Source: Staphylococcus lutrae
Lineage (GTDB): Bacteria; Bacillota; Bacilli; Staphylococcales; Staphylococcaceae
Assembly: GCF_002101335.1 (NCBI RefSeq)
Contig: NZ_CP020773.1
Coordinates: forward strand, 434,001-498,000
Direction: 5' to 3'
Length of the DNA stretch: 64,000 nt
Shown: piece by piece, positions 32,999 to 42,027 of the stretch
Layout of the letters: every line of letters starts with the position of its first letter
Position numbering within the stretch: the first letter of the stretch is position 1
The notes under the pieces: generated by a model
Database searches by the model: none
What the model was told of the DNA's origin: nothing
The model's input: only the letters and a program-made list of their open reading frames with translations
Position numbers and translations under genes: made by a program

Positions 32999-34486
32999 GG
33001 TTCTATACTTTTAACGGTTGGTGAGTTTTTCACTGGCCGTTATTTTTGTTTTAAATACAAAAATAGCACAAATATCTCTATAATTGTAAGTGACAAAACC
33101 AACAAATTAAGGAGAGATATTCGTGCCTATGTATAATGATATATCAGAAATGATTGGAATAAAAGTATCAAATTTAAAAATCACTGAATGTTTAGGTATT
33201 CAAACCTTCAAGAACGTTCAATCATTGTTTTATAAAGGGGTTTTAACTTATCAACCTAAAGGTTGTGAGTGTTGTGGTATCAAGAATGAGCAACACACAG
33301 TTATTAAAAATGGCTTTCGCAGTACAAGAGTGTATATGGGGCTTATTCTTGAAAGACCTAGTTATCTTGTTTTAAAAAAGCAACGCTTCTATTGTAAAGC
33401 TTGTGGTCAAACTTTTACGGCTAAAACACCATATATAGAACCGCGTTGTACAATTTCTAATGACGTAAAACTAATGGTGACGAGAAAGCTCGCCACTGTC
33501 ATATCTGAAAAAGATATAGCGAATAGTGTTTTAGTTTCACCTTCAACTGTTCATAGATATTTGAAGGACCTAGGGGAAGCAGTAAAAACACAACCTAGTG
33601 ATATATTGCCCCAACATTTATCCTTTGATGAATTTAAGTCAACTAATGATGTCGACAGCTCTATGAGCTTTATATACTGTGATAGTATCACGCATGATAT
33701 TATTGATATCTTGCCAGATCGACGTAAGTTCAAGTTGGAAGAATACTTTTTAAGATTCTCAAGAAAGCAGCGTGAAGGAGTTAAAAGTGTTTCTATTGAT
33801 ATGTATCCACCATACATGTCGCTAATTCAATCATTATTTCCCAATGCAGATATTATCTTAGACCGTTTTCATATTGTTCAAGCGGTTAACCGTGAAATCA
33901 ATCACAGTCGCGTTAAAACAATGAATAGTTTTAAGACTAAAGAAAAACCCAAGTACAATAAATTAAAACGGTATTGGAAGCTTTTATTAAAATCTCCAAT
34001 TGAATTAGACAGAGTCCATTATCACTCGTTCAGACTTTTTAATACATGGCATAGTCAGTATAGTTTAGTACAATTCTTGTTAACTTTTGATGAAGAATTC
34101 CAATTAACGTATGAAGCAGGACATCATATTCTAGAAACCCTAAGATCAAATAACATTGAACAATTAGAGGAAGCATTACAACGTTCGAAGAGTTTAAATA
34201 TTTCAAATGGACTCAAACGTGTTATTAACACACTCATAAAATATATACCTTATATTTCAAATACGATTCAAAATCCTCATTTGACCAATGGTCCAATTGA
34301 AGGTATTAACAATAAAATAAAGCTTATTAAGCGTGTCTCTTATGGTTATAGAAATTTTTATAACTTTAGAAATAGGATTTTAATTATTTCAAGGTTATAC
34401 GTAAGTGAATATAAAAAACGTACTAAGCAACAAAAAATTGCCACTTAGTACGATATTTCTTCACCAACCGACGTTGACAAAGAGCC
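32999..34486 (+). mobile_element. ISL3-family insertion sequence, copy 1
   Basis: 1,488 bp. The left end GGTTCTATACTTTTAACGG and right end (reverse complement) GGCTCTTTGTCAACGTCGG are imperfect inverted repeats sharing GGYTCT and CGGTTGGTGA. It is flanked by the 8-bp target duplication AATCTTTT (32991-32998 and 34487-34494), the usual ISL3 size. Inserted between sigB and its terminator, antiparallel to sigB. Confidence 0.95.
33123..34448 (+). CDS. ISL3-family transposase, copy 1
   Basis: 441-aa transposase. The N-terminal zinc-finger region has CECCGIK and CKACGQTF pairs, then a helix-turn-helix-like segment (VSPSTVHRYLKDLG). The DDE domain shows LSFDEF, IVSIDMY-type SIDMYPPY, ILDRFHIVQ and the C-terminal E in NGPIEGINNKIK. 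The start is GTG, 8 nt after AAGGAG; an ATG two codons later is the alternative. Protein is identical to copy 2, so it looks active. Confidence 0.95.
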   Translation: MPMYNDISEMIGIKVSNLKITECLGIQTFKNVQSLFYKGVLTYQPKGCECCGIKNEQHTVIKNGFRSTRVYMGLILERPSYLVLKKQRFYCKACGQTFTAKTPYIEPRCTISNDVKLMVTRKLATVISEKDIANSVLVSPSTVHRYLKDLGEAVKTQPSDILPQHLSFDEFKSTNDVDSSMSFIYCDSITHDIIDILPDRRKFKLEEYFLRFSRKQREGVKSVSIDMYPPYMSLIQSLFPNADIILDRFHIVQAVNREINHSRVKTMNSFKTKEKPKYNKLKRYWKLLLKSPIELDRVHYHSFRLFNTWHSQYSLVQFLLTFDEEFQLTYEAGHHILETLRSNNIEQLEEALQRSKSLNISNGLKRVINTLIKYIPYISNTIQNPHLTNGPIEGINNKIKLIKRVSYGYRNFYNFRNRILIISRLYVSEYKKRTKQQKIAT

Positions 34487-34498
34487 AATCTTTTATAC

Positions 34499-35269
34499 TT
34501 ATTTTTTCGCAGCTTCTTGTAATTTTTTTATCGCTGTTCTTTGTAATCTTGAAACATGCATTTGACTTAAACCAATTCGTTCGCCTGTTTCTTTTTGACT
34601 CAAACCATCGATAAACGTACATTGTATAATTTCTCGTTCACGATCACTCAATATCGGAAGGATACGTTCTAAAATCATACGCTTTTCTGTTAACTCATAA
34701 TTATCATCCTGCTCACCCATAATATCTAAAAGCGTCACAGTCGAACCGTCTTTATCTGCTTCTATAGAGTGATCTACACTTAAAGCGTTATAACTTTGTC
34801 CCATCTCCATAGCTTCTAATACTTCTTCGTCTGTCACTTCCAAACGTTGCGCAATTTCACTAATTGTCGGTGATCGTTCTAATTCATTGGTGAGTGCATC
34901 ACTTACTTTTTTAATTCTTGGTCCTATTTCTTTAATTCTTCGTGGCACATGGACACTCCATGTTTTATCCCGTAAATATCGCTTGATTTCACCTATAACA
35001 GTCGGGACTAAAAACGCTTCGAATTTCCTATCAAATGATATATCAAATCGATTAATTGCACCAATCAGTCCTACCATACCAACCTGTACTAAATCTTCAT
35101 GATGTGATTGACCTTTTGAGTATTTATAAGCTAAGGATTCTATCAATTTCTCGTAATGTTTAACAAGTTTTTCTTGTGCGTCGTTATTTTGATCTGCTTG
35201 ATATGCTTGAATCCATTGGTTGATTTGCTCAGGTGAAACAGCACTAGCTGATTTCGACTCTTTCGTCAT
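34499..35269 (-). CDS. sigB: Sigma factor B
   Basis: 256-aa general stress sigma factor, S. aureus length. Region 2 [19 protein letters not shown], region 3 [19 protein letters not shown], and region 4 [22 protein letters not shown]. Overlaps rsbW by 26 nt. Held inactive by RsbW; freed by dephosphorylated RsbV. The IS begins only 5 bases past the target duplication beyond its stop. Confidence 0.97.
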   Translation of the reverse strand: MTKESKSASAVSPEQINQWIQAYQADQNNDAQEKLVKHYEKLIESLAYKYSKGQSHHEDLVQVGMVGLIGAINRFDISFDRKFEAFLVPTVIGEIKRYLRDKTWSVHVPRRIKEIGPRIKKVSDALTNELERSPTISEIAQRLEVTDEEVLEAMEMGQSYNALSVDHSIEADKDGSTVTLLDIMGEQDDNYELTEKRMILERILPILSDREREIIQCTFIDGLSQKETGERIGLSQMHVSRLQRTAIKKLQEAAKK

Positions 35270-35723
35270 TATTTCGCACCTGCTCTTTTTTGATATACTT
35301 AATCATGCTTATTGTAACACCCGCCTCTTTATCGACCGTCACTTCATCCATTAAAGATTCTATTAAGAATAAACCGAGGCCACCCTCTCTTAAAAAATCA
35401 ATATTCTCGTTGTCTTGATAAGGTCCTAAATTTTGTTTTGTCTCCTGATAATTAAAACTATCACCTTGATCTGATACCACTATTTTAATACGATTTGATG
35501 AAACTTCAAAACAAACATGAATGTAGCCTTTTTCTTTTTTTCCTTTATATGCATGTTTTACTGCATTTGTGACCGCTTCACTTACGGCAATCTTTGCATC
35601 TTCAATATCATCGTAATGTGCCCCTACACGTGTAAAAACGCCCGACAACGTTAAACGAATTAAACTCACATATTCTGCTGAAGCTGGGACGCGCATCTCA
35701 ATGAAGTCATTCGATTGCATCAT
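35244..35723 (-). CDS. rsbW: RsbW, anti-sigma-B kinase
   Basis: 159 aa with the start at the ATG-ATG pair (35723/35720), 4 nt past the rsbV stop, matching S. aureus length. GHKL fold: [14 protein letters not shown] (N box), VSDQGDSF (G1), [19 protein letters not shown] (G2). Binds SigB or phosphorylates RsbV. Confidence 0.96.
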   Translation of the reverse strand: MMQSNDFIEMRVPASAEYVSLIRLTLSGVFTRVGAHYDDIEDAKIAVSEAVTNAVKHAYKGKKEKGYIHVCFEVSSNRIKIVVSDQGDSFNYQETKQNLGPYQDNENIDFLREGGLGLFLIESLMDEVTVDKEAGVTISMIKYIKKEQVRNNDERVEIS

Positions 35724-35727
35724 AATT

Positions 35728-36054
35728 TCATTCAACCTCCGTTCCTTCATTGACATGCATTAAGTCGTTCAAACCAGTAATTTCAAAAAGACGTTTAATA
35801 CGGTCATTGACACCAAGAATGTATAATGACTTTTCATGTTGGTTTAATGCTTTTAATGTCCCTACAAAGAGCCCTAATCCTGTAGAATCCATATAAGTTA
35901 ATTTTTCTAAATTGACATAAATATCATGTGTGCCTGCTTGACGAATAGGAACTAATACTTTTTCAAGCTCTGGAACAGTTGCAACATCCAACTCACCCGC
36001 TACTGCGACATCATAATATGTTTCATGCGCTTGCGTTTCTATATTAAGGTTCAT
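35728..36054 (-). CDS. rsbV: RsbV, anti-anti-sigma factor
   Basis: 108-aa STAS-domain protein. Phospho-acceptor Ser in [12 protein letters not shown]. Dephosphorylated by RsbU, then sequesters RsbW. The gap to rsbU (about 78 bp) holds GGGTAA, a possible sigma-B -10 for the internal promoter known in S. aureus, but I cannot find a convincing -35. Confidence 0.96.
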   Translation of the reverse strand: MNLNIETQAHETYYDVAVAGELDVATVPELEKVLVPIRQAGTHDIYVNLEKLTYMDSTGLGLFVGTLKALNQHEKSLYILGVNDRIKRLFEITGLNDLMHVNEGTEVE

Positions 36055-36132
36055 GATTGATTACACTCCTACTTTATTCTCTACTTATCTTTTTTACCCT
36101 ATTTCAACCCAAAATAATCTCTATATTTGACT

Positions 36133-37137
36133 TTAATGTACACGTTTAATAATTAAAATGGTCAAGTCGTCACGTTTACCGGTTCTTTGTAACCTGAGCA
36201 ATTCTTCGTACAAAAGTTGTACAATATCTTGTGGATGTAACTGCTTATATTGAAGTATGAAATCAAGTAAATAACGTGTATCAATAAATTCGCCATTTTC
36301 TTGTCTGATTTCAGTCACGCCATCAGTAAAAACGATAATCATATCGTCAATATTAATCGCCAATTCTTGTTGTTGATACTTAACATGAGGACTGACTCCT
36401 AACACACGGCCACGAACAGCAATCTCCTCGAACGTATTGGACGCCGCTCGAAAAACATATCCAGGTTCATGGCCAGCTGAACTACAGTAAAGGATATGAT
36501 TGATATCTTCATAAAGTCCATAAAACATCGTTACGAACATATTTTGATTAATATTTTTTTCTACAACGCGATTCAATCGTTTCAAACCATCGTTAGGCAA
36601 TTGGGAATGACCATAAGAATCCATTCCAAACTTTATCATACTCATCGCTAAGGCTGCTGGAATCCCTTTACCAATGACGTCTGCTACTGCAAAGCTCATC
36701 GTTCCATCTTTATGATCGATTAAGTTAAAATAATCTCCACTGACATGACGTGCAGCAACAGAAATCACACCGATTTGAATACTGTCAAATTGAGGTATAT
36801 CTGTTTTCAACATCGTTTGTTGTAATCGTGAGGCCACGTCTAATTCCTTATCGTGTCTTTCCATTCGATTGACTAATGCTTTATAATCCGCATAATCATA
36901 TCCAAAACTACCAATGACTGCTTTTAAAACATCTAAACATGCAATCATATCAGTATGTGAAAGATCACGGCTTTCTACATAGGTTTTATGTATCGCAACA
37001 AAATCTTCTGGTATTAAAGCATCATCAGATAATTTTTCAGAAAAAGAATGCGCCTGATTTAAAACGTTTGATTTACTTTCACTACTTAAAAATTGATCAA
37101 CAAGTTGAAAGTATTGCGATTCATTCTGATTTGCCAT
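36133..37137 (-). CDS. rsbU: RsbU, PP2C phosphatase activating sigma B
   Basis: 334 aa. N-terminal helical partner-binding domain (about 1-90), linker helix, and PP2C/SpoIIE domain with metal ligands in VSGDYFNL, DVIGKGIPAALAMSM, SSAGHEP, FTDGVTE and RDDLTILI. All are intact, unlike the 11-bp rsbU deletion of S. aureus 8325 strains. Confidence 0.96.
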   Translation of the reverse strand: MANQNESQYFQLVDQFLSSESKSNVLNQAHSFSEKLSDDALIPEDFVAIHKTYVESRDLSHTDMIACLDVLKAVIGSFGYDYADYKALVNRMERHDKELDVASRLQQTMLKTDIPQFDSIQIGVISVAARHVSGDYFNLIDHKDGTMSFAVADVIGKGIPAALAMSMIKFGMDSYGHSQLPNDGLKRLNRVVEKNINQNMFVTMFYGLYEDINHILYCSSAGHEPGYVFRAASNTFEEIAVRGRVLGVSPHVKYQQQELAINIDDMIIVFTDGVTEIRQENGEFIDTRYLLDFILQYKQLHPQDIVQLLYEELLRLQRTGKRDDLTILIIKRVH

Positions 37138-37168
37138 TCAATGTTCCCCTTCCACTTAAAACTATAAA

Positions 37169-37195
37169 AGGCTTTAGGAGCATATCCTAAAGCCT
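37169..37195 (-). terminator. mazF terminator
   Basis: Perfect 11-bp stem AGGCTTTAGGA (37169-37179) with TCCTAAAGCCT (37185-37195), then a U-rich stretch on the minus strand. Overlaps the mazF stop. It may partly separate mazEF from rsbU transcription. Confidence 0.8.
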
Positions 37196-37547
37196 ATTTA
37201 TGATGATTCATGTGCAGTCCTAAACTAATACCAATTGCATTGTTTACTTCTTTCATCTTCTTATCAGACAAAAAAGTCAACTTTTCTTTCAGCCTTTTTT
37301 TATCGACTGTCCGAATTTGTTCAAGTAATATAACAGAATCTTTATCGAGCTTATATTTATTTTTTTCAATTTCGACATGCGTTGGTATTTTTGCCTTATT
37401 AATCCGTCCGGTAATCGCGGCAACAATCACTGTGGGACTATATTTATTTCCAGTATCATTTTGAATAATGACTACGGGTCTTACTCCCCCTTGTTCGGAC
37501 CCTTGAACTGGTGATAAATCTGCTAAATAAACATCTCCGCGCTTCAT
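37194..37547 (-). CDS. mazF: MazF, mRNA interferase toxin
   Basis: 117-aa type II toxin, close to the 120-aa S. aureus protein. [21 protein letters not shown] carries the catalytic Arg, and the beta-barrel runs to about 110. S. aureus MazF cuts at UACAU. The start directly abuts the mazE stop. Confidence 0.96.
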   Translation of the reverse strand: MKRGDVYLADLSPVQGSEQGGVRPVVIIQNDTGNKYSPTVIVAAITGRINKAKIPTHVEIEKNKYKLDKDSVILLEQIRTVDKKRLKEKLTFLSDKKMKEVNNAIGISLGLHMNHHK

Positions 37548-37718
37548 CTAGTCTTCCTTATAGTCAGATATCAAGTGTGATTCATTACAATCGCAAGCTT
37601 CACATTCAACTGAGTATGCTTCAGTCGCTAGGGAGAGATTTACATCTGCCATCTGAACATAACCTTCTTTTAATGATTGTTCGATATTTTTATACCTAAT
37701 TTGATTGAATGCTAGCAT
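37548..37718 (-). CDS. mazE: MazE, antitoxin
   Basis: 56 aa, exactly the S. aureus length, with [19 protein letters not shown] and the conserved [10 protein letters not shown] near the C-terminus. The ATG at 37718 has GGAGG 8 nt upstream; longer frames do not. Neutralises MazF; degraded by Clp proteases in S. aureus. Confidence 0.95.
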   Translation of the reverse strand: MLAFNQIRYKNIEQSLKEGYVQMADVNLSLATEAYSVECEACDCNESHLISDYKED

Positions 37719-37802
37719 AAATAGGACCTCCATATCAATACAACATATCAATGATTATTTTTATTAAGTTCATCATAACAAAAACAAAGTCGAATCTCCA
37801 TA

Positions 37803-38951
37803 CTATTTTAATAATTCGTTAGAAATTTCACTTTTTTGTTGTATTTGATAGACACGCGGCACTCTTCTACTGATATTACATAACACTTCATAATTAATCG
37901 TTTGCTGTTGTCTCGCCACACTTTCTAATGATTGTGATGTATGCCCTTGATGATCGATCAGTACAACTTCGTCACCCACCTGCGCATGTTTCGATACACG
38001 TATCGCTGTTCGGTCCATACTAATGCGTCCTACGATTTCACATTCATTACGTCCCATACGTACCGACGCCCCTTGCATGGCACGTAAATAGCCGTCTGCA
38101 TAACCAATAGGGAGTAATGCAATGGTCATATCTTCAGTCGCAGTATAAGTATGACCATACCCAATGGACTCACCTTTAACCAATGACTTGATTTGCATGA
38201 CCTCTGTCACAAGGGTCACAGCTGGCTTCAATTTCGCAGTTGCTAACGTTTCAATAAAGGCCGATGGATAGTATCCGTATACGGCAATGCCCGGTCGATA
38301 TGCATTACATAACGAAGGATTAAACCTTAACGTCCCCGCTGAATTTTGTATATGAATATATGTTGGATGCGTCGTGCTTTCTATGATTTCTTCAAAACGT
38401 TCATATTGAAGTTGTGCTGAATCATTCTCTTCATCCGCAGAGTGAAAATGTGAAAATGCGCCTTCAAATACAAGATGTTTTTGAGCGTGAATTAAGGAGA
38501 TTATTTCATGATAAGTTTGAATATCTTTGATACCAAGACGATTCATTCCTGTGTCAATTTTAATATGTAACCAGAGTGTCTTTTCATTGTCATCATCCAT
38601 TTCGGCTATAGCCGCTTCAAGCCAATCCTTAGACGTCACAGTAATCGCCAATCGATGTTGAATTGCTTTATTAATCGCTTCTGGTGGAATACTCGATAAA
38701 ACTAATAATTTCTCTTTCACACCGTGCATTCTCAATTCAATTGCCTCATCTAAAGTGGCGACACAAAAAAACGACATCCCCAGTTCACTCAAGTGTTGTG
38801 CCACATGTACACTTCCTAAACCATATGCATTCGCCTTTACGACAGGCATCATCATTTTATTCGGTTGTAATTTCGATAGCGCCTCGACATTTTGTGTGAT
38901 TGCATCTAAGTCCACCCTCATGACGGTAGCGCGATAATATTTTTCTGACAT
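37803..38951 (-). CDS. alr: Alanine racemase
   Basis: 382-aa PLP enzyme making D-Ala for peptidoglycan. PLP lysine in VVKANAYGLG, second catalytic Tyr in SIGYGHTYTA, RISMDRTAI motif. The ATG at 38951 has GGAGG 9 nt upstream. Sits between acpS and mazEF, as in other staphylococci. Confidence 0.96.
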   Translation of the reverse strand: MSEKYYRATVMRVDLDAITQNVEALSKLQPNKMMMPVVKANAYGLGSVHVAQHLSELGMSFFCVATLDEAIELRMHGVKEKLLVLSSIPPEAINKAIQHRLAITVTSKDWLEAAIAEMDDDNEKTLWLHIKIDTGMNRLGIKDIQTYHEIISLIHAQKHLVFEGAFSHFHSADEENDSAQLQYERFEEIIESTTHPTYIHIQNSAGTLRFNPSLCNAYRPGIAVYGYYPSAFIETLATAKLKPAVTLVTEVMQIKSLVKGESIGYGHTYTATEDMTIALLPIGYADGYLRAMQGASVRMGRNECEIVGRISMDRTAIRVSKHAQVGDEVVLIDHQGHTSQSLESVARQQQTINYEVLCNISRRVPRVYQIQQKSEISNELLK

Positions 38952-38984
38952 CACAGTCTTCCTCCTTGTTCACTCTTAGCAACT

Positions 38985-39335
38985 TCATTGTTCTAATATG
39001 ACTTGTGCAACCGCATAATGTTCAGTATGCGTGATTGAAACGTGTACTTTAAAGCCTTCCCAACAAATGGTCGGTTGACCTAACGCGTTGTTATCACAAT
39101 GGATTTGTTGAAATGTCACTTCCTGGCCAATCCCAGTCCCCATAGCTTTGCTAAAGGCTTCTTTCACTGCAAAGCGACCCGCTAAAAATTCCATTTGACG
39201 TTGCACAGTTTTATAATTTTGATATCGCAAAAATTCTTGTTCTGATAAAATTCGTTGTGGAAATCGCGGTTGACGCGCAACAGTAGTCGTTATGCGATCA
39301 ATCTCTACTAAATCTATTCCAATACCATATATCAT
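38985..39335 (-). CDS. acpS: Holo-ACP synthase
   Basis: 116-aa phosphopantetheinyl transferase that activates acyl carrier protein. GIGIDLVEIDRI (metal Asp) and LAGRFAVKEAFSKAMGTGIG (metal Glu). Overlaps the PH-domain gene upstream by 4 nt. Confidence 0.96.
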   Translation of the reverse strand: MIYGIGIDLVEIDRITTTVARQPRFPQRILSEQEFLRYQNYKTVQRQMEFLAGRFAVKEAFSKAMGTGIGQEVTFQQIHCDNNALGQPTICWEGFKVHVSITHTEHYAVAQVILEQ

Positions 39336-39850
39336 AATTGTCCCTCATTATTATCGTCTTCCGTCAATGTTTCTTTGTCCACCATCGTTGGTTGCGAATT
39401 GTTGTGCTGTTTAATAAAACGCATCATTTCTTGCGCCATTGCTTTGTCAATCAATGTAATTGTCGTGTTCCCTCCAGCAGTGAGGAGTTTTAATGAAGCC
39501 AGTTGATATTTTCGCATCAGCCAACCTTCATTAATATCTACACCTTGTATTCTAAACATAGGTATGCGTTGCTGCTTAATGAAGATAAAACCTTTTCTTA
39601 CCGTCACTAAATGCGGCTCACATCGATAACGAAAAGTTCGATATAAATAAACAGGTCTGAGCCAAACAAATAAAACCCCTTGAACGAGTGCGACCAATCC
39701 AAATACAATCATCAACGTTATCATCCATACATGCCAATCAAAAAAATAACCTAAAATCACCATGATGAGGGTACATAGACAGCAAGCGAACATCACTAGA
39801 CTCGCTGCGACACGCATCACCTTAATACCTTTTGAACTCATCCTATTCAT
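39332..39850 (-). CDS. Bacterial PH-domain membrane protein
   Basis: 172 aa with two N-terminal membrane helices (about 18-66) and a YdbS-type bPH2 domain (about 75-145). The ATG is 6 nt after GGAGG. Third of three adjacent PH-domain genes that overlap by 4-8 nt, implying one complex. Function unknown; the B. subtilis ydbS-ydbT pair affects resistance to a LCI-type bacteriocin (recalled). Confidence 0.8.
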   Translation of the reverse strand: MNRMSSKGIKVMRVAASLVMFACCLCTLIMVILGYFFDWHVWMITLMIVFGLVALVQGVLFVWLRPVYLYRTFRYRCEPHLVTVRKGFIFIKQQRIPMFRIQGVDINEGWLMRKYQLASLKLLTAGGNTTITLIDKAMAQEMMRFIKQHNNSQPTMVDKETLTEDDNNEGQL

Positions 39851-41349
39851 CGTCCGCCTCCTTCTATATACCATTTTTTATAATTTTCAACTTTTGAATG
39901 ATCTTCAAACCGCATCCCTATGTTTTCGTATATGCTACCTCTTGCAATTGTAAAATGAAAATGAGAAAGGTTGCCACGTCGCATCAATGGGTGTGCGCGT
40001 TGTTGAAATCCTAGTATTTTATCTCTTTTAAACGTCATTGTTTTAAAACCAAATAGCGACACGACACGTATGGCGGCTTCCTCGTCCGTAAACGTACGCC
40101 CGGACCATCGTGTTGCAATGAAACTATGAACAATAAGATATATCAATACCACCCCAATCGGAATCCAGACCCATTTACTAACATAATAATGACTCACGCC
40201 ACCCACAGCCAACAACAATAAACCGATTAACCAAAAGCGCCGCTGAAACCCACGCCACGGAAGTCCTATATCCGTTGTCGACAACGTATTGAATGACACC
40301 AACGTCTTGATCATCTCTTGACCTTGACGCCGCTGAACAAATGGCAAAACGTTAATTTTACCCGTCGCAAAGTCATCTGCAAAATCCACATCCATATCAC
40401 TTGTGATTACAAACCGATAAGACGTATAGCCTAACCAATGCCTAAAAAAGGACTTCTTTTCTTCAATCGCCTGTAATTTATGAAGAGGTACTGTTAAGTT
40501 TGTCACTTTGAACAAACCGTAACGAACATTTAAAAAATCACCATTTCGGGTTAATGTAAAGCCATAATATCTTAATATCGTCATACAGATTCCCACAATA
40601 TAGGAAATAAACAGTACCAAGACGAATATGACAGCTACTAAAACAGTGACATCTTTAATCCAACCTTCAACCTGAGAAAACATTTTATTCCACGGAATCC
40701 ATTCTGCAAAAGATCCTAATAATGACCAGAAAGAACCTAATACAATAAATAAAGCGCCGCTCGTCATCCCCATTAATAACAGGTGTTTCATAGACATTCG
40801 ATAAATCACTTCTTTCGGTGCAGAATTGCCAACCTCCTGATGCGTATGAGACGCCGCTTCATTCAGTTGATCACCAACATCAATTGCATCCGTTGCTGCC
40901 TGCATCACTTTTGCCTTTTCTATCTCCTGTTGAATCCATTGACTTTGTTTTTTCGTCACCATATCTAATGTCACACCATCACTCGGCGTTTTAATAACAA
41001 GTCTAACGCCACCAACAAGGAGATGAACGATAGGTTGTAACGTATCCATAGACTGAATACGTTGAATATTGAGTTCTTTACGCTCTAAATTAAACAACCC
41101 CGATGTGACCACAAAATACTCATTTTCTATCCAATAGCGTGTGCGATAAATTTCAATTGTCCGATTAACAAAACCTACGACAAAAGCGATTGTTAAAAAT
41201 CCTGGCCAAATCAAATTTGAAGGCTTTGTATAATCAAATGAATCCCATTGAAAAAAGACAAATATGATAATAAAGAAAAAGTTCCTTTTGATTGTATCAA
41301 CAATACTTAATACGTAAGAAATTGGATGTAACCTTTGTGGCTCATACAT
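39847..41349 (-). CDS. Large PH-domain membrane protein, YdbT-like
   Basis: 500 aa with repeated units of two membrane helices plus a bPH2 domain (PH domains near 75-150, 270-345 and 410-490). The start is the ATG (MYEPQRLHP) that overlaps the preceding gene by 8 nt; the longer frame lies within that gene. Likely partner of the flanking PH proteins. Confidence 0.8.
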   Translation of the reverse strand: MYEPQRLHPISYVLSIVDTIKRNFFFIIIFVFFQWDSFDYTKPSNLIWPGFLTIAFVVGFVNRTIEIYRTRYWIENEYFVVTSGLFNLERKELNIQRIQSMDTLQPIVHLLVGGVRLVIKTPSDGVTLDMVTKKQSQWIQQEIEKAKVMQAATDAIDVGDQLNEAASHTHQEVGNSAPKEVIYRMSMKHLLLMGMTSGALFIVLGSFWSLLGSFAEWIPWNKMFSQVEGWIKDVTVLVAVIFVLVLFISYIVGICMTILRYYGFTLTRNGDFLNVRYGLFKVTNLTVPLHKLQAIEEKKSFFRHWLGYTSYRFVITSDMDVDFADDFATGKINVLPFVQRRQGQEMIKTLVSFNTLSTTDIGLPWRGFQRRFWLIGLLLLAVGGVSHYYVSKWVWIPIGVVLIYLIVHSFIATRWSGRTFTDEEAAIRVVSLFGFKTMTFKRDKILGFQQRAHPLMRRGNLSHFHFTIARGSIYENIGMRFEDHSKVENYKKWYIEGGGR

Positions 41350-41815
41350 CACTATCACCGCCTTTAATCTGTTCAAGACAATGACTTTCAATGTATTGTA
41401 CTTCTTCTTCAAAAAGGACTGGAAATGCGATATTATGTCCTGCTGTAAAACAAATCAATCGACTCAGCCGATGTCGTCTCATCAAAAGCCCAGTTTTACG
41501 TTCTACATATTGAATCCGTTCAATTTTAATCACGTCATGTTTGTTAAACCACCAATTCTTTTTAATTTCTATCACATGTGTTGTCACACAATAATGATAG
41601 AAATGATAAATGAGCATCGGATGAATAAAGCAGTAAAGCACCACAATCACCGCAATCCCGATCATAAAATAAACGCCATACATCGGCCATTCGAAATAGA
41701 GCCACACAATGGTAAAAACGGAGAGCACAGCTAAAATGAACAACAACTTTAGGAAGTACACTTGTTTTAAATATGCATATGTTGCTTTTGGACTTCGTTG
41801 AAACGTACTATGCAT
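41342..41815 (-). CDS. PH-domain membrane protein, YdbS-like
   Basis: 157 aa. Two membrane helices (about 25-70), then a bPH2 domain with KIERIQYVERKTGLLMRRHRL. First gene of the three-gene operon. The ATG at 41815 is chosen over the TTG at 41824, which sits within the ribosome site region. Confidence 0.8.
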   Translation of the reverse strand: MHSTFQRSPKATYAYLKQVYFLKLLFILAVLSVFTIVWLYFEWPMYGVYFMIGIAVIVVLYCFIHPMLIYHFYHYCVTTHVIEIKKNWWFNKHDVIKIERIQYVERKTGLLMRRHRLSRLICFTAGHNIAFPVLFEEEVQYIESHCLEQIKGGDSDV

Positions 41816-41960
41816 TGTGAGCAATCACCCCTTCGTATATTTAGCAATATTATACCATAAATTCAGCCCTTGAATCGGCATCTCACAGCCGTATTCAGTT
41901 GTACACTGAAGTGCGATTAAAGCATGTTTAATGGCGAATCTATCACTGCACACAAATTGA

Positions 41961-42002
41961 AAAAAGCTAATCTCTATTCAATTAAATAGAAATTAGCTTT
42001 TA
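41961..42002. terminator. Displaced cshA terminator (repeated type)
   Basis: AAAAGCTAATCTCTATT (41962-41978) with AATAGAAATTAGCTTTT, with T runs on both sides. On the minus strand it is the natural end for cshA, now 1.5 kb further away because of the IS. Close relative of the hairpin behind rex (6703-6744). Confidence 0.75.
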
Positions 42003-42027
42003 TGATTGGTTCATATTAATAAAGATA

